A stretch of 64,000 nt of DNA from Sipunculus nudus (GCA_026874595.1 CM049318.1:52420750-52484749), one strand, 5' to 3'; shown: positions 1 to 13,762, counted from the first letter of the stretch. The notes: generated by a model from the letters alone, not told the origin. Numbers and translations are program-made.

Positions 1-830
1 TCAGTATGCTTAATTGGCCAAATGATTGTTCACATTCGTGTAACACCACTAAAATTCATCAAATGCAAACCATTTGAACAAATTTGAGAGGGTTTACCTC
101 TGGGATCATTTCTGTAAAATATTGAACAATTTGGCTGGACCGTTAACAAGAAGAAGACTTTTAAAGGTTTTTCAGCTTTTTCCCCAGAAAATCTAAGTAA
201 ATGCAGATAGCAAAAAAAAAATAAGCTGAATCCCACAACATTTGATATGTGACAGATTATTGCATAAAATCTGGCGATGGTAGGTCCTGTTATTCCTGAG
301 AAATTATGGGTTAATGTACAGATGACCAATGACCACCGTACATAAAAAGGCTGATGCAGGTGGCGCCACGAATACCTCAATTTCAGATATGACTCATGTG
401 ACCAACATTGGCACAAAATTTGGTGATGATAGCTCAACCCATTTCTGAGAATGTAAATTTAATTAAGTATGCTTTTTTGGGACAGATGACTAAGTTCAAC
501 TTCCTGTAACTCAGCTAAAAATCACCGAACTTAAACCATTCGAACAAACTTGAGAGAGATTGTTCCAGGAATCATTTCTGTAAAATATTGGACAATTTGG
601 CTGAACAGTCTCGGAGGAGAAGATTTTTAAAGCTTTTTAGCTTTTTCCCTATAAAATCTAAGAAAAAGCAGTTAGCCAAAAAATAAACAAAATCCGATAG
701 AGTTTTTCAGATGAATAATTTTTTGCATAAAACTTCGTGATGCTAACTCTTGCCGTTTTCAAGATAGTATGGGTTAACGTATAGACGACGGACGCCGGAC
801 GACGCCACACCATCGCATAAGCTCACAGGT
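1..830 (-). repeat. Interspersed repeat made of two ~470-bp modules
   Basis: Two diverged tandem copies of one module are visible: the stretch from about 64 to 230 (AAACCATTTGAACAAA, then TCATTTCTGTAAAATATTG) recurs at about 533 to 700. The block ends near 780-825 with a GACGACGGACGCCGGACGAC run and CATCGCATAAGCTCAC. That end resembles the reverse complement of the AGCTCA... start of the hairpin-capped repeats elsewhere in this window, so I place it on the minus strand (inference). Open frames here are accidental. A related fragment lies near 40770-40945. Confidence 0.6.
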
Positions 831-1472
831 TTGCTAAAAAGTAAAAATTCGATCATTTTAAATCTCGATGTTACTCTCAAGTAAGAGAAAGCTAAATATT
901 AGAATACTGGAAGTTGAAACCGGAGAAATTAAGACGCCACCTAATTAGATACGCTCTACCGGCTACCGATAAATTATCTGTGCAGGTATCTGGATTTCAT
1001 GGTAATTTTAAGCCCGTTCGGAATTCATAATGAGCATCAATTACCACTATTTTACTGACAATCACAACGTGAAAACTGGAACAATCTCTGAAGAAAATGA
1101 GATGAAGCTAGAATGCAAGTATGCCTTTATAAAAGTGAACAGAGATATAACTATAAATTGCTTATCAAGCAAAAATTGATGGTGAACACTTGAGATAGTA
1201 TCTGGAATATTAAAAGTTGGAATTCTTAAAGGGGCCTGTTCCGATATCTGATGTTTATTAATTAAAGATTATCCCTTGAACCTTTAAGAAACAAATAGGC
1301 AAGAAAACGACGATCTAACCGCACACAGGTTGTTTGTTTGGTTTTAATTCACTTGTCTATAACGTGTTGGGACCTTAAAATTAATTCAAAATCTTTCAAC
1401 AAGAAAAACTAACAAGGAAACCTGTCATGCATGCGTCAATTGCTCCATTCAATTGTCATAAACATTAACATA
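831..1472. other. Unassigned AT-rich DNA
   Basis: I see no gene, RNA or clear repeat in this stretch. It separates the leftmost repeat block from the first LTR-like element. Confidence 0.5.
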
Positions 1473-1717
1473 TGTTACAGATGTCTATGTGCAGAGATGT
1501 TCCATGTGTTGTTGACATTTGGTTCGTGTAGCACGCATGGCTCGTTGCCATGACAGCATCGCCTGGCCGAGCCGGGCCGGCCCACGTGTGAACCCTGATA
1601 TGTAGAGACACAGCAATGTTGTTATAGATGTTTCCTGTAACACGTGTGTACTGTGTATTATGTATTATTCTTAAGATTGTTCGGGAAATGGAAAGTTCTC
1701 GGCTTGAGGTGAGAAGC

Positions 1718-1725
1718 TATAAATA
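1718..1725 (+). promoter_or_regulatory. TATA box of LTR-like copy A
   Basis: TATAAATA followed by GGGGCTGTGTTTT; the same box and flanks are kept in copy C at 39980, which supports a real core promoter. Confidence 0.55.
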
Positions 1726-2166
1726 GGGGCTGTGTTTTAGAGCCGAGAAAGGCGAGAGAATATTCCAGCGGACACAGAAGAGTGGGACATTTTCCTAAAA
1801 TTGCGGCAGTTATAGCTTTTCTTTGTAACGGATTTTATATAGTCTCTAGTTTACCTTTCGAATCACTGCCAGGATTTCCCTTTTGGATTGCAATAGATTG
1901 ATTTTGTTAATACATTGGACTGTTATTCTCTGAGAAGATTTGTGTGAACGGTTCATCCGGCTTATACATTTTAAAGGACTTATCGCTGTGACAGTGGTGG
2001 TATTCAGGTACTGTGCACTTTGTTTATTTTACTGTGTGATTGTATTATCCAGCTACTGAGCGCTTTGTTTATTTTACTGTGTGATTGTATTGATTTGCTG
2101 ATATACTGTTGTTATACTGTGAAATTGTATTGATTTAGTTTATTGTAATGTTAGGGTTGTTTTCAG

Positions 2167-2172
2167 AATAAA
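2167..2172 (+). terminator. Polyadenylation signal of LTR-like copy A
   Basis: AATAAA followed by a conserved TTATAGTTATTTGTTAACAA segment that is shared with copies B and C. Confidence 0.45.
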
Positions 2173-2471
2173 TTATAGTTATTTGTTAACAAAAAGCCAC
2201 TGACTTCTTTATTCATTCCCCTAGACATTTCACGCTGCCTAGTGTTATAGAATCTGATAATAGGTTTCGTGACATCTATCATTTATTGTTTAATGTTTAA
2301 TAAAACGTAATTTTGTCAATAGTGTAAAATAAACAGCAAGGATTTTCCTTTTTTTTTAAATGAAAATGTATATTCTATAATATGTGGTGGGAGCAAAGAA
2401 AAGTAAGATATTATGGGAGGAGGGATGTTCCCCAGAAACATTTTATTTGGGCAGGTGTCTTTTTTTATTTT

Positions 2472-3460
2472 GCTCAGCTGACTGTTAGTCATATTTTTCT
2501 AATTTTTACGCATTTTTTTCTCTATGTTTGAGACCTTCAGATGAAGTGGTCTGGTTGTTCAAAGGGCACAAGATAATGGCTACGCTCCCGAAGCAGCGGA
2601 AAGTTCGCGCTTCTAAAGAAGCTACTGATTTTCCCGCGGCCTGGTTTGACCGTTTATGATACATTTAGACACCAGGTGGTGGGTCGGTGTATGGCAGGCA
2701 ACCATATGCCAGTTATCAAACACTCGACAGGCATCATGGCTCTGCCAACAGCTGCGCTTCAAGTGCGTTTCAAGTGCACTCAAGTGGTTACTCTTAGTAA
2801 AACATTGTCGAATTTTAATTGCTCCCTCTCCGTTCTTGCATCATGTCTTGCGATCAGCTGTCACTCAAAATAAATGAAACAACAGGTATTCCTCGCTTGG
2901 CTGGTAGACCTCTTGCTGGCAACACGGCCTGATAATTATGTTGATTCCTTGTCGCATCAGTTGTGTGTCGCATATCGGGCATTGTTTATACGCAGTCAAG
3001 AGGACCACAACTATTTATGGAATAAGTTTGTGGTCTAGCTCATACACAATGGCCTCTTCAATCCCTAAAAAAATGTTGCCAACATCATTTATATTTGCTA
3101 TTTATTAATCATGTGACGATATCAGCCAACCATAGAGGGCGTGTCTTCCAGTAAAGGGTCTCATCTGATCGGACCAATATACAGTGCTCCCCTCTAGTGT
3201 AGCGATTCAGGATATGAGGTCAAAACAGACGGCTCTTACGATATAGGTAGTAGGCCTATAGGTAAAGTGTGTGTAAAGAGCGTAGCTAATGGACAATGGG
3301 GAAACAAACATGATTTTGAGCACTCCGATAGTCATTCTACCAATGGTTCAAGTTTCCTTAACAAAAATTTGTTTTACTACATCATAACATCAATAATAAT
3401 TCATGCATCGACTGTATACAGGTCAAATTCAGCTGAGCGTCATGGCCCATGGGCCACTTG
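2472..3460 (+). repeat. Hairpin-capped repeat E1 (ends only)
   Basis: The left edge (GCTCAGCTGACTGTTAGTCA) is a partial copy of the hairpin start seen at 3576. The right edge is TCAGCTGAGCG, then CATGGCCCATGGGCCACTTG, matching the ends of E2 and E4. The body is unlike the other copies, so E1 may be a mosaic. Around 2583-2626 it shares a TACGCTCCCGA...CAGCGG...CGCTTC segment with 7343-7390. No coding capacity is evident. Confidence 0.45.
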
Positions 3461-3575
3461 TAAATGAGATGGCCCCTTACATGTTCTCAGCAAACAAGAC
3501 CCGATAATAAAATTAGGGATGTCACGACAGATGACACCCGATTGCAAACTTAATATCACATAGGAATTAATTGTT

Positions 3576-6500
3576 AGCTCAGCTGACTATCAGTCATCTG
3601 AGCTATAGTCGTGGTCCATTGTCCGTCGTCCGTCCGTCTGGATGTACGTCCGTAAGACTGGCACGTTTCGACACCAATGGACCTATGAATCTGAAATTCG
3701 GCATACAGTTAGAAAATCTCCTACCATGCCGAAAATTTGGTCAATAGGACTTTGTTCCTTCGAGATATTAAGGAAAAACCTCAATTTTTTATTAGAAATC
3801 TATTTTTACACTTCAGGACTACCTAATATCAAAACCACTTATCTGGTTTTCTTCATATTTACCATAAATATTCCTCTATATAGTTCCTATGTACATGCCA
3901 GAAATTAAGTCAGTATTATTTAATTTAAAAAAGTTATGAGCCCAAACATAATAATCAAAATTTAATTGTATACCAAAAATTAGATCAAAATCTGTAAAAT
4001 TTTTTTAAATATTGGCAAAAATATAAAATTGGTACCTTAAATTTTGCCCAACTTTGGCCACGGCACGTTTTTTTTCCTGTAAGTACTGTGGATTTAATTT
4101 TCACAGCATGTACACATAAGGATTTAATCTGTTAGAATCTGAAATTTAAAAAAAAAACCTGCAAAATCAGGCTAGTTATTTAATTTTTTTGGAGGCTCTT
4201 GTTGTATTCCCTTACATTGTCAAGCAGTCCACTTTAATGACTGTAGGTCATTCAGTGCACATCTCTATGCTCCCCAGGCTGTTGGCATAATGTTAGATGT
4301 CCCCAAAATCTCCTACCATACCGAAAATTGGGTCATTAGGACTTTGTTCCTTCGAGATATTAAGGAAAAACCTCTGTTTTCCATAAAAAAGCCATTGTTA
4401 CACTTCAAAGCTGCGTTATATCAAAACCACTGATCTGTTTTTGATCATATTTAGTATTCACATTCTTTCATACATTTTCTATAAACATACCAAAAATTAG
4501 GTCAGTATTTGGTATTATTTGAAGTTATCGGCCAAAATATAATGCAATTTTTAAAAAATCAGGAAATATATTTACTCACCTAACATGAGAATTGCTGAAC
4601 CTAGAGACTTATTTTCAGGAATATAACTTTATTTAATCAAGATTCAATTGTTTACCCAAAATTAGATCTGAATTTTGCAAATTTTTCAAGTTATTAGCAT
4701 AAATAAAAAATCAATACCTTAAATTTTGTCCAACTTTGGCAATGGCACGTTTTTTCCCTGTAAGCACTGTTGATTTAATTTTCACATCATATATTAATAA
4801 GGATTTAACCATAACCTTTTAAACCTGAAATTTCAAAGAAATTGATTGGAAAGAATAGCTTTTATTCACGTTTTCATACACCATGTCAAATGTTGTTTAC
4901 ATCTAGCCCACCTAGTAGTACAGCCTTCACTTGCATTATGTAACCCACCCCAGGCAGCTTGCCTTGGCTCAGCTTGGCCACTACCAGCAGGCATCCCCTC
5001 TGCCCTGCACTCCTCCCCCCCACCCCCCCCCCCCCCCGATGGTGCATAAACTAGATGAATGTTATTATTTTCTGTATTTGATTCATTCTTATTCTAGGCT
5101 ATCTATGCTACATTTTAGATTTTGTATTGTACCACCAGGGTTACAATGATTAAAGTGTACATTTAATTGTGTCCACAAAGTGGTGTTTTGCTATGAAAGT
5201 GTGGATGTTCATCAGATAAGTAATTCCTTACTTCAGAAGAGTGAAAACTTCACCAGGTGTGAAATTGACTATTAATTCCAGTAATAAATTAAAACTGGGA
5301 TAGTAATTAGCACAATGATATTGTTTGTCCATCATTCAACCAACAGTGTGTATACTTTATTTGAAAAGATGTTTTATTTTATCAAATTTACTGAATCTTT
5401 TAGTTTATTTTGGTGAAAAAAATTAAGCATGTACTGAAAACTCCAATGTCCAAAACTTTTTAATAGTGATTCAAGGAATATTCTTGAAGATTCCATGTTG
5501 TGGCATTATTTTCTTTTAAATTCAGTTTAAACATTTATGATTTAAAAATAATAAAATATATGTGTATGCATAATATGACCCAATATGAGCTACACTCTGG
5601 ATATATAATGATTGCAACTTTTGCAACAATTCTAATATTTTAACTTATAGTTTCAGTTTTTTTACTCTGTATATATAATGATTGCAACTTTTGCAACAAT
5701 TCTAATATTTTTACTTATATATTCAGTTTTTTTTTATTAAAAAATAAAAAAAACCTGTAAATAAAAACTTCAGATAAAAACTTCTTAATGGAAAAAGTGG
5801 ATATGCTAAAAAAATAGGCATATATAAACTTAAATGCATTATTCCCTTGAAAGTGAAATAAAGGTATTAGTCCATTCTTTCCACTTGCCTGTCCATCTGT
5901 AAATTTTCATATGCATCACAGTATCTCAAAATTTTAACTGTCTTTCTTCATGACAGTCTTGTCAGAGTATTAGTTTGCAATCATATATTTAGAACTTTAC
6001 TATAACCAAGTAGGAGGGCCCCTTTCCTGTTAGCTTTTCATATTCTTATATAAATGAAAAACATTACAATAGAATATTTCTACATCCACCTTCGTGCTGC
6101 CCTCACTTTTCCCTTCTCCGAACCCCATCCCAAAGTCAGCCTCAGTAAGCAAGAACAAGATGAATCAGATATATTCATACTTTAATATTTTGTATAACTA
6201 TTCGTAAATAGGTACATATGTACATGCCGGAAATAATGTCAATATTGTGTAATATGTAGACATAGTGGGCATCACAATAATGTACCTTGTCAAGACTAAA
6301 GAGATATTGTGTCATACAGTCACAAATTCATAAATCACTTCATCAGCATAGTTAATCATAACATCATATCTGTCAAATTGAAAGCTTGCAGACTAACATA
6401 CACTTCAGATCCTTCAACAAATAGCCTTATCATCATTCTTCTACTGCTTATTACTGCTGTCATTGCATTCATATTTGCTCAAATATATCACAATTTTCAA

Positions 6501-6724
6501 CCCCTCCTAAATAAATAAAAAATAAACCACTATATTTTACTCTATTAATCCATCAGTCAGGTAATTTCATTTATCTTTTACTCACATATTACATTACATT
6601 CCTTTATAATAGCCAAACATGTCCATGATATTCATAAGCTTTATCGACTCGATATAATATCACAGTGGAGAAACATTTATAGTCCAATCACAATCAGCTC
6701 AGCGCCGTGACCCATGGGTCCCTT
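3576..6724 (+). repeat. Hairpin-capped repeat E2 with tandem modules
   Basis: Starts with AGCTCAGCTGACT, loop ATC, AGTCATCTGAGCT, a 13-bp inverted repeat with one mismatch, followed by a GTCCGTCGTCCGTCCGTC run. Ends with CAGCTCAGCGCCGTGACC and CATGGGTCCCTTG. Internal modules are repeated: the AAAATCTCCTACCATGCCG segment at about 3713 recurs at 4307, and the AATTTTGCCCAACTTTGGC segment at about 4040 recurs at 4723. A 66-bp tandem duplication sits at about 5605-5728 and a C-rich run at 5009-5038. Non-coding. Confidence 0.55.
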
Positions 6725-7575
6725 GTTTTTTTATACTTATGTTGGGATATCACTATATCATGTTTTAAATACACCTCAGACAATTTACCGTATAAATGAA
6801 TCCAGTATAATGCAAATCCATCCTATGAGACAAAAATAATACCATGTTTCCAGCATTTCACTGTTCTTATTACTAAACGTAATTTTATCGAATTTATGTC
6901 ATAATTACAGGCACCAGACAGGAAATCAAATGCGCCGAACTTGCCCGTAAAAATATCCAAGACATTACAGTTCTTTAACTGTAAAAGTTAGTTCTCAAGA
7001 GACGTAATATTCAAGGCAAGGATAATTCCAATAACGTAACAAGCGGACAAAATGATAATTACAAACACGAAAGAGGATCCTGTAAATTGTGAATTAATAA
7101 TTTTATTTTATTTATTGGTTGAATTGTGGAATGATGTAATGAAAACTACTCTGGACGAGAGGCTTGCGTCGGGATGATCACAAATTAAGGACCGGCGGAG
7201 GCGTAATTAATACAACTTTATTTCTAGAAGATTTGACCATAACCCGATTTAGCCACTGATTGCACTTTAATGAAGATGGTCATCAAACTGCAAATGGTGA
7301 CGAGTTAATTTTGCACTTCCGAAGTTCTTTATATTTATACATCGGAATACGCTCCCGAGTCAGCGGGAATCTTACGCTTCAAAAGAAAACATGGATACTC
7401 TTGCGTATTCTCCGATATTTCTCACAACTCTTATAAATAATATACATGAGCGGTTGTGAGAAAGGGGTATTGAAACTTGTTTGTCCGCTGATCACGGTTC
7501 GAACGAACGATGAGTGGTACGCACTATATGCCCGATTTTCTGTTTCCAATGAAACTTTAAGGCATTTATAAAAAA
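6725..7575. other. Unassigned DNA between two repeats
   Basis: No gene seen. The 3' part (7343-7390) shares a short segment with 2583-2626, which suggests an older repeat under both places. Confidence 0.4.
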
Positions 7576-9199
7576 CTGACCCATGGGTCATGACGCTCTG
7601 TCGCCTGACATGTTGACAACATATCCTTGCACAGGCAGCTAATAAAGGTAATGTAGGTGGCATCATCAACCATGCATATTTGCTTAAATACATCAAGACT
7701 CATAGGCACACCAAATTTGATGACAATCCAACCAGCCTTTCCTGAGGAATCTGGTAATTTGTGTGTATTTTGCATTATTTCTGGGGTGCTCAAAAATACC
7801 CTGAAACTCTGAGAATAAAGGTCACAGTGACCGAATTTCAGATTTTTGGGGAGAACTTTCGAGAAACTCTCAGGATGTCAAGTTAGAAGATTCTGGGTCC
7901 ACGGTTATGATTGGTGCACTACTTTGGTGTCAAATTTTAAATTATTCTAGGGGTGCTTATAAGCCCCGTAGCTGGGAGAATATGGGTAACAGACATCTAA
8001 TTTCAGGTTTCCATGAATATTATTTTAGGAACTCCCTGGATATCAAGTTAGAAGATTCTAGGACCAATGGTTACAATTTGTTCCCTGTTAACAGATGACC
8101 CCATCTTTGAAGGTCTCAAAAACAGAAAGAAAATGCATAAAAATTCGAAAAGATCCAGGTGGCACCACCACTCTCCAAGAACTGATGAAACCCACCATGA
8201 TGAATATGCATACAAAGAATCATGGTGATCAATGCATTAGTTGTTCAGATACTTGAGCTTTTGCATCAAATTTTCCATTATTCTTGGGGTACGTCGAAGC
8301 CCAATAGCCCAGAGGATTTGGGTAACAGAGACCTAATTTTAGGTTTCCAATAAGACTTTTCATAGGCCTCCCTGCATGTCAAGATACATGATTCTAGGCC
8401 CATTGGTAACGATTTGTGCCCTGTTAAAACAGACGACCATATCTTTTAAAGAATAAAAAAAAAAGAAAATAATCGTATAAAATCGAAAAAATACAGGTGG
8501 CGCCACCAGTCTGCAGAAACTTATGAAACATTCCATGGTCAATATCCATGCAAAGAATCATGGTGATCAATGCCTTAGTCGTTCAGATACGTGAGGCTTT
8601 TGTATCAAATTTTCCATTATTTTCGGGGGTGCGTCGAAGCCCCATAGCCCACAGGTTTTGGGTAATAGACACCTAATTTTAGGTTTCCAATGAGACTTTT
8701 CATGAGCCTCCCTGCATGTCAAGATACAAGATTTAAGGTCCAGTTGTTATAATCTGTGCCCTGTTAACAGATGATCGCATCTTTGAAGGTCTCAAAAATA
8801 ACGAAATAAAATCGTAAAAAATCGAAAAAAAATACAGGTCGTGCCACCAGTCTGCAGAAACTTATGAAACATTCCACGATCAATTTCCATGCAAAGAATC
8901 AATGTGATCAATGCATTAGTTGTTCAGATACTTGAGCTTTTGTATCAAATTTTCCATTATTCTGTGGGGGTACTTCGGAGCCCCATAGCTCAAAGAATAT
9001 GACTAACAGAGACCTTATTTTAGGTTTCCAAGAAGATTTTTTTATGGACCTCTCTGGATGTGAAGTTAGAAGATTCCAAGTCCAGCGATTACGATTTGTG
9101 CCCTGTTAACGGAAAGACGACCGAATTGCCTGACGACCGGACGGACGACGGACACAGAGTAATTGCTAAAGCTCAGATGACTTACAGTCAGCTGAGCTG
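7576..9199 (-). repeat. Hairpin-capped repeat E3 with ~337-bp modules
   Basis: Reverse orientation. The right edge carries AGCTCAGATGACT, loop TAC, AGTCAGCTGAGCT (9170-9199), and the left edge the CCATGGGTCATGACGCTC end. The body consists of about three and a half tandem modules: a CAAATTTTCCATTATT core followed by a GAAGCCCCATAGC-type segment recurs near 7925, 8263, 8599 and 8937. Open frames on either strand follow the modules and do not look coding. Confidence 0.6.
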
Positions 9200-9934
9200 A
9201 AACGGGATATAACCGATGAATCAGCAGAACACTAATGTAAGGTGTTTGACAAAAATAAAGATTTCCCAAAAATATTCGATGTTAATAATAAATCGGCCCG
9301 ACCTGCAGTGAATTTTCTGTTTTTCGCTCCACCGGCAGAGCTCAGCTGTGTTGATCTGATTGGATCTAGCCGACATGTTGTTGTTGATTAGCATGATTTG
9401 GCCGATCTGAACTTAGCATATCTCGGGCCGTGGGATCTCTTATCTTCAACTTGCTGGACGCATTTGTTGTGAAAGAGGGACTCAAAACAACCACGCCCTG
9501 TTTGATATCTGCCGTACTAGCCTATATCAACTCTCCTGGCATTACCCTACATTAGACAGCTGTTGTGGTGGTCAGTTTCTCCCTGGGTATAACCATCATA
9601 AATACATCAATGTATAGCATTCGTTTCCCGCTTATTTCAATCATAAATCTATAACCAATTTAAACTGGGTATTTCCATCTTTCCATTTTTCATAATCAAC
9701 GCTTTACATCCATAACGAGTAACCGATAATTTATACATAGGATACGCTTTTTTAGATATGTTTGACATGAATATATACACAAGGTTGCAATACCTTTAGA
9801 TTAACGCCTTTTTACATATCACCTTTGATTTTGCAATTAAACATAAACATTTCAACCGTAAAAAGAATAAATTTTCAGTGTGCCCAAAATGTATTACACC
9901 CGGAGGTAGATAATGAGGCCTTCGATTGTATCGC
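9200..9934. other. Unassigned DNA
   Basis: No gene, RNA or recognisable mobile element seen. Confidence 0.4.
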
Positions 9935-10340
9935 ATAAAGTGGTCCCGTGGTTGCAGCCCATGAATGACATAAAATGCTGAGGAAACTCTAAAGGATGTA
10001 TTGGAGGAATTTTCTTAATACATTTATATCTACCATATCTCGTTTATATATGTCACGAGAAACTGACTACTAGATCGTAGGATAATCTATTTAAATATGT
10101 TTCAGATGGAAATGTTCATCAGGTTACCAAAGCTTGTTTTATGTTAGCACCTCATTTAATATTACCTTTAATTTATAACTATATAAAACCATATTTCACC
10201 AAGGCTAAAGATTTCAGTTTGGCTAAATTTATTATAACCGGGCAAAGTTTAAGGCACAATCAGGTCCCGTGCTTGCGTCCCTTATATGACATAGATTGAT
10301 TAGGGAACTCTTAAAGATGCATTGGAGCAATTTTCTTTTC
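9935..10340 (+). repeat. Diverged local duplication, period ~320 bp
   Basis: About 80 bp around 9935-10017 (GTCCCGTGGTTGCAGCCC ... GGAGGAATTTTCTT) recurs at about 10258-10340 (GTCCCGTGCTTGCGTCCC ... GGAGCAATTTTCTT). Nothing coding is evident. Confidence 0.6.
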
Positions 10341-10724
10341 AGATTTGTTTTCATTATTTTCAAAAGGTCACTTTTACTTAGAATATCACCTGGGTTTATC
10401 ATTGGACCCTAGATGTGCTTTCTACGTAATTTACCCTATAACAAGCCTTAGTGGTGAATAAAATATATTAATCTGAATGGGCAGTATGGATTTAGGAAGC
10501 ACAGCATACAAAGACGTTTTTAAGCGATCTACTCCGCGTGTTTCTGTGAAAAAAGAGACTGAGCGCGGATCTTTGTCAAAAATAAAGAAAGGTTACAGTT
10601 TAAAAATGTCGCCTGAACAAATATCTTCTGTACCGATAAAAGCTCCAGTATAAACAGAGATATAAACGATTCCCAGCTAAATCAACAATGAAGTGCTCTA
10701 AGAGCCAATTCCAACTTTTTCAGA

Positions 10725-10950
10725 AAGTTAAATAGGTGAGTGGAGATGTTTGATTGGGATTTGGTTCCTCGTTAGAGGCGCTTATTTTTTTTTCAAATTA
10801 TGTGAAATCCGCTCTTGAGCCAACATTCCCCGAAAAATTCTGGTTAAATAGGTGGGTTTATAAGTTGGATTGGGATTCGATTCCTCATTAGAGGCATTTA
10901 TTTTTTTCAAATAACCAGAATTCCGCTCCTAAGCAAATATTCCCCGAAAA
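10725..10950 (+). repeat. Tandem duplication of ~115 bp
   Basis: Two units, each with TTAAATAGGTG, TTGGGATT, TTAGAGGC and a CATTCCCCGAAAA-like end, lie side by side. Confidence 0.7.
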
Positions 10951-12271
10951 TTAAGGTGATATGCACTATGTAGCGGTAGATTTGCGGGCGTGCACCGACC
11001 TTCAAGGTACTTCAACGGTACTTGCAATTTTTTTTGCCGTTAAAATAAAGTCTGTAGATTGGTGGGTGGGGGGGGGGACTGGAATTCCCCCATGCTCAAT
11101 AAAATGTATATACTTTTTCGCCAGTGAAATCTTGGCTGACGACCACCACGCTATGACGACCACTCCCAAAATGGAAACCACATATTTTGGTCCCGGACTT
11201 GTGTAAATGATCATTAAACCTCCCGGTGACACACCACCCCGTCTACAAGACCATTTTGCCAGGTCCCACATGTGGTCCTGTTAGCGCGAGTCATTGTACC
11301 TATTTACGCTAACATCCGAACACGGTCCTGAACAAGCCATTGATAACGATCTACCTTGCTCATTTACGGAAAATCGAATTAGGCGCTCGTCTTGATAATA
11401 CAAAGAAAGGTGACGCATTGGGAAAAAGGACCACCAATATAAATACCTTGGTTGGAATACAAATGAATACGATGTTTGCTTACGCAAGAAAAAGGGAGTC
11501 AATTTTAAGGGCAAACGGCTGGGTGCTTGCATCCTATATTGGCAAATATCTTTCTTTTGCAAGGGGTAAATGCCATGGTCGTTATTATGTTGCATAGTGG
11601 GTGGAAATCTTTGAACAGTGTGCTTGATACGTCGTTAGAGAAGTTTTTTTTTATATTTCCTGTTGAATGATAGAGTGTAAAGCCTTTAATCATTTAGCAG
11701 GTTTGACGTAAGCTTCATTTAACAAACATTCCTCGCAGCTATGTATGGAAAAATCAGTTAAGTTTTAAGTTATAGAATTTCATTTTGTTTTTAACATGTC
11801 GCACAGTTTGGATAGAGTATTAGAATATATGTTTTATTAATAAAAGGCTAGCTTTTTATATTAGAATATATTTTTTATTTATAAAAAGCTAGATTTTATT
11901 TCCAATAACATTCAGTTAGAAAAAGCTATTCTTAACATCTGTGCTCACTAACGTATGTTTATACACTATATAGTCTATATTTAATTAACCCTAATATACT
12001 ATGACTGTTATGCATCACAAGCACAGTCATTATCTTCTATTCCTGTTGAATGCATTTGCTTAAATCAATAGAAATTCAATTCAAGTTTTAAACACGAGAT
12101 TCATGTTTTTTGCCCCGCGAGCCATATTGATTTCACGTGTCTCATGTCTGAGTCTGTATACTCCCGTATAAAGACCACCAAGAAATCGATGAAAAATTCA
12201 ATAACATACATAAATATATGTATATGAAAGACGGGATCTACCCGCTTATTGTGAACTTAAGCATTGGAAAT

Positions 12272-12275
<4 letters not shown>
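10951..12275. other. Unassigned DNA
   Basis: No gene supported. Frames of 80-105 codons at 10961-11697 overlap on both strands and look accidental. A ~50-bp duplication with TTAGAATATAT and AAAGCTAG lies at about 11829-11895. Confidence 0.4.
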
Positions 12276-12318
<43 letters not shown>

Positions 12319-12338
12319 TTAAATATATATATATATAT
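12276..12338. repeat. (TA)n microsatellite
   Basis: Near-pure TA dinucleotides, interrupted by AAATTTAAA. Confidence 0.95.
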
Positions 12339-13668
12339 CGATTATATTCTATTCAAATCTTACATGTTCAATTTGCTTAGATAGAAAATATTTTTAAATG
12401 CAATATTCCTAGCTTCCAGTAACCCCACTTGTTAGTTATGTCTGAATCTACAAAAGACTATCTACAGACGATTTTTATTTGATCATCTATCATGATTTTT
12501 GTCAGCTTCAAAATTAAATTCTGAATTTTATCAGGAAATAATAACTTCTTTTCAGAAGAAATCAACTCATAACTTATTTAAATTAAAAATTCAAGGCTAA
12601 CCGAAAGCAACACCTTTTTTTTTTTGGTTTAAATCATTAACAGAATGCGAGTCACATGGCTAAGAGGTCGAAAACGTGAGTCACGTGGGCGCTTCCGGCA
12701 GTAGACATCTTAACCATCTGTTCTATCGCGTTCAACAGGTTATGGGATTGACCCCTGTCAGATATGTCTATTGTTTATCATTGACTGAACTTATTACTTC
12801 CACCTGGACGGAGGCAATGTTCTCTCCCGTGTCTTTGTGCCTAGTGCTATATCTTACTAAAATAATGACGCATGCATGGACTGAACTTGAAAAACTGTTA
12901 AAGGCCATAATACCTATACGTGGTTAAAACTCTATATTAAGGAGTTTGCCAAAACGTATCTGTATATTATTAAAGTTTAGCATCCTGGTCATAATGATCA
13001 CTCATTGTGCCCTGCTATGTAACAGATGATAGTTGTAGTCTGTCATTCTCAACAAGAGACCCAGGGTTTAACATTCACTCTGTGCAGAACTATGCGTTAT
13101 AAAGGGTGACAATGAAAAATACGACAAAACTGCATCAAGACTGTAATATGATGTAGTTTAGGACAAGGAATGTTACCAATAGCTGAGATATGTACATGCG
13201 AAATAAGTCAAAATAAGTGAAAAATCCACGATCAATTAGCATTCCAAATTTTAGGACAATCCCTATCGTGTTGCTACTGAGAAATCTGGCCCTTTTTGTA
13301 TAAATATATATATATACTGACGGGAGTCTTAGCTACTAAGGCGTTTAAACATGTTTTACAACCGTCACTCCGTGTTTCAAAGAATCATAACACGGGTGCG
13401 CCAACCTGACATTCCTTTGAGAGACAATTCGTTATAAATTTTAAACTGCATTTCCTGAATTATAATTTCCCTGGTGTATACTGTGTACCCTGGAAGTTGG
13501 TCCAATAATCTATGCAGTACACTTAAAATTAAGAGGTGTTCGGGTTTCAATTACGACCGATGCTTAATTATATTGATTTCTGACAATTAGTCACAGGGGA
13601 AAAGGATGGAATAAATTCCACGGTTATTTATGACGGTCCCTGTATGTACTATCATCTATATAAAAAAT
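12339..13668. other. Unassigned DNA
   Basis: No gene supported. The part at about 12660-12940 has higher GC content and an 83-codon open frame on the plus strand, but no homology I can recognise. It could be a piece of an interspersed repeat. Confidence 0.35.
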
Positions 13669-13706
13669 TAATATATATATATATATATATTAATTTTAAA
13701 TATGTA

Positions 13707-13760
<54 letters not shown>
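13669..13760. repeat. (TA)n microsatellite
   Basis: Two long TA arrays separated by about 20 bp of AT-rich DNA. Confidence 0.95.

Positions 13761-13762
<2 letters not shown>

Larger units (their letters stand above)
1473..2274 (+). mobile_element. LTR-like element, copy A (probable solo LTR)
   Basis: One of three diverged copies in the window (others at 38157-38800 and 39723-40556). It may begin TGTTAC and end near GTGACA, as LTRs often have TG...CA ends, but no target-site duplication is evident and the 5' edge is uncertain. Inside lie a TATA box with a conserved context (GCTATAAATAGGGGCTG) and, about 450 bp downstream, an AATAAA signal, the order expected for an LTR promoter and polyadenylation site. 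No internal retroviral-type coding region follows. Compared with the other copies it lacks about 60 bp just before the 3' end. Confidence 0.55.
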
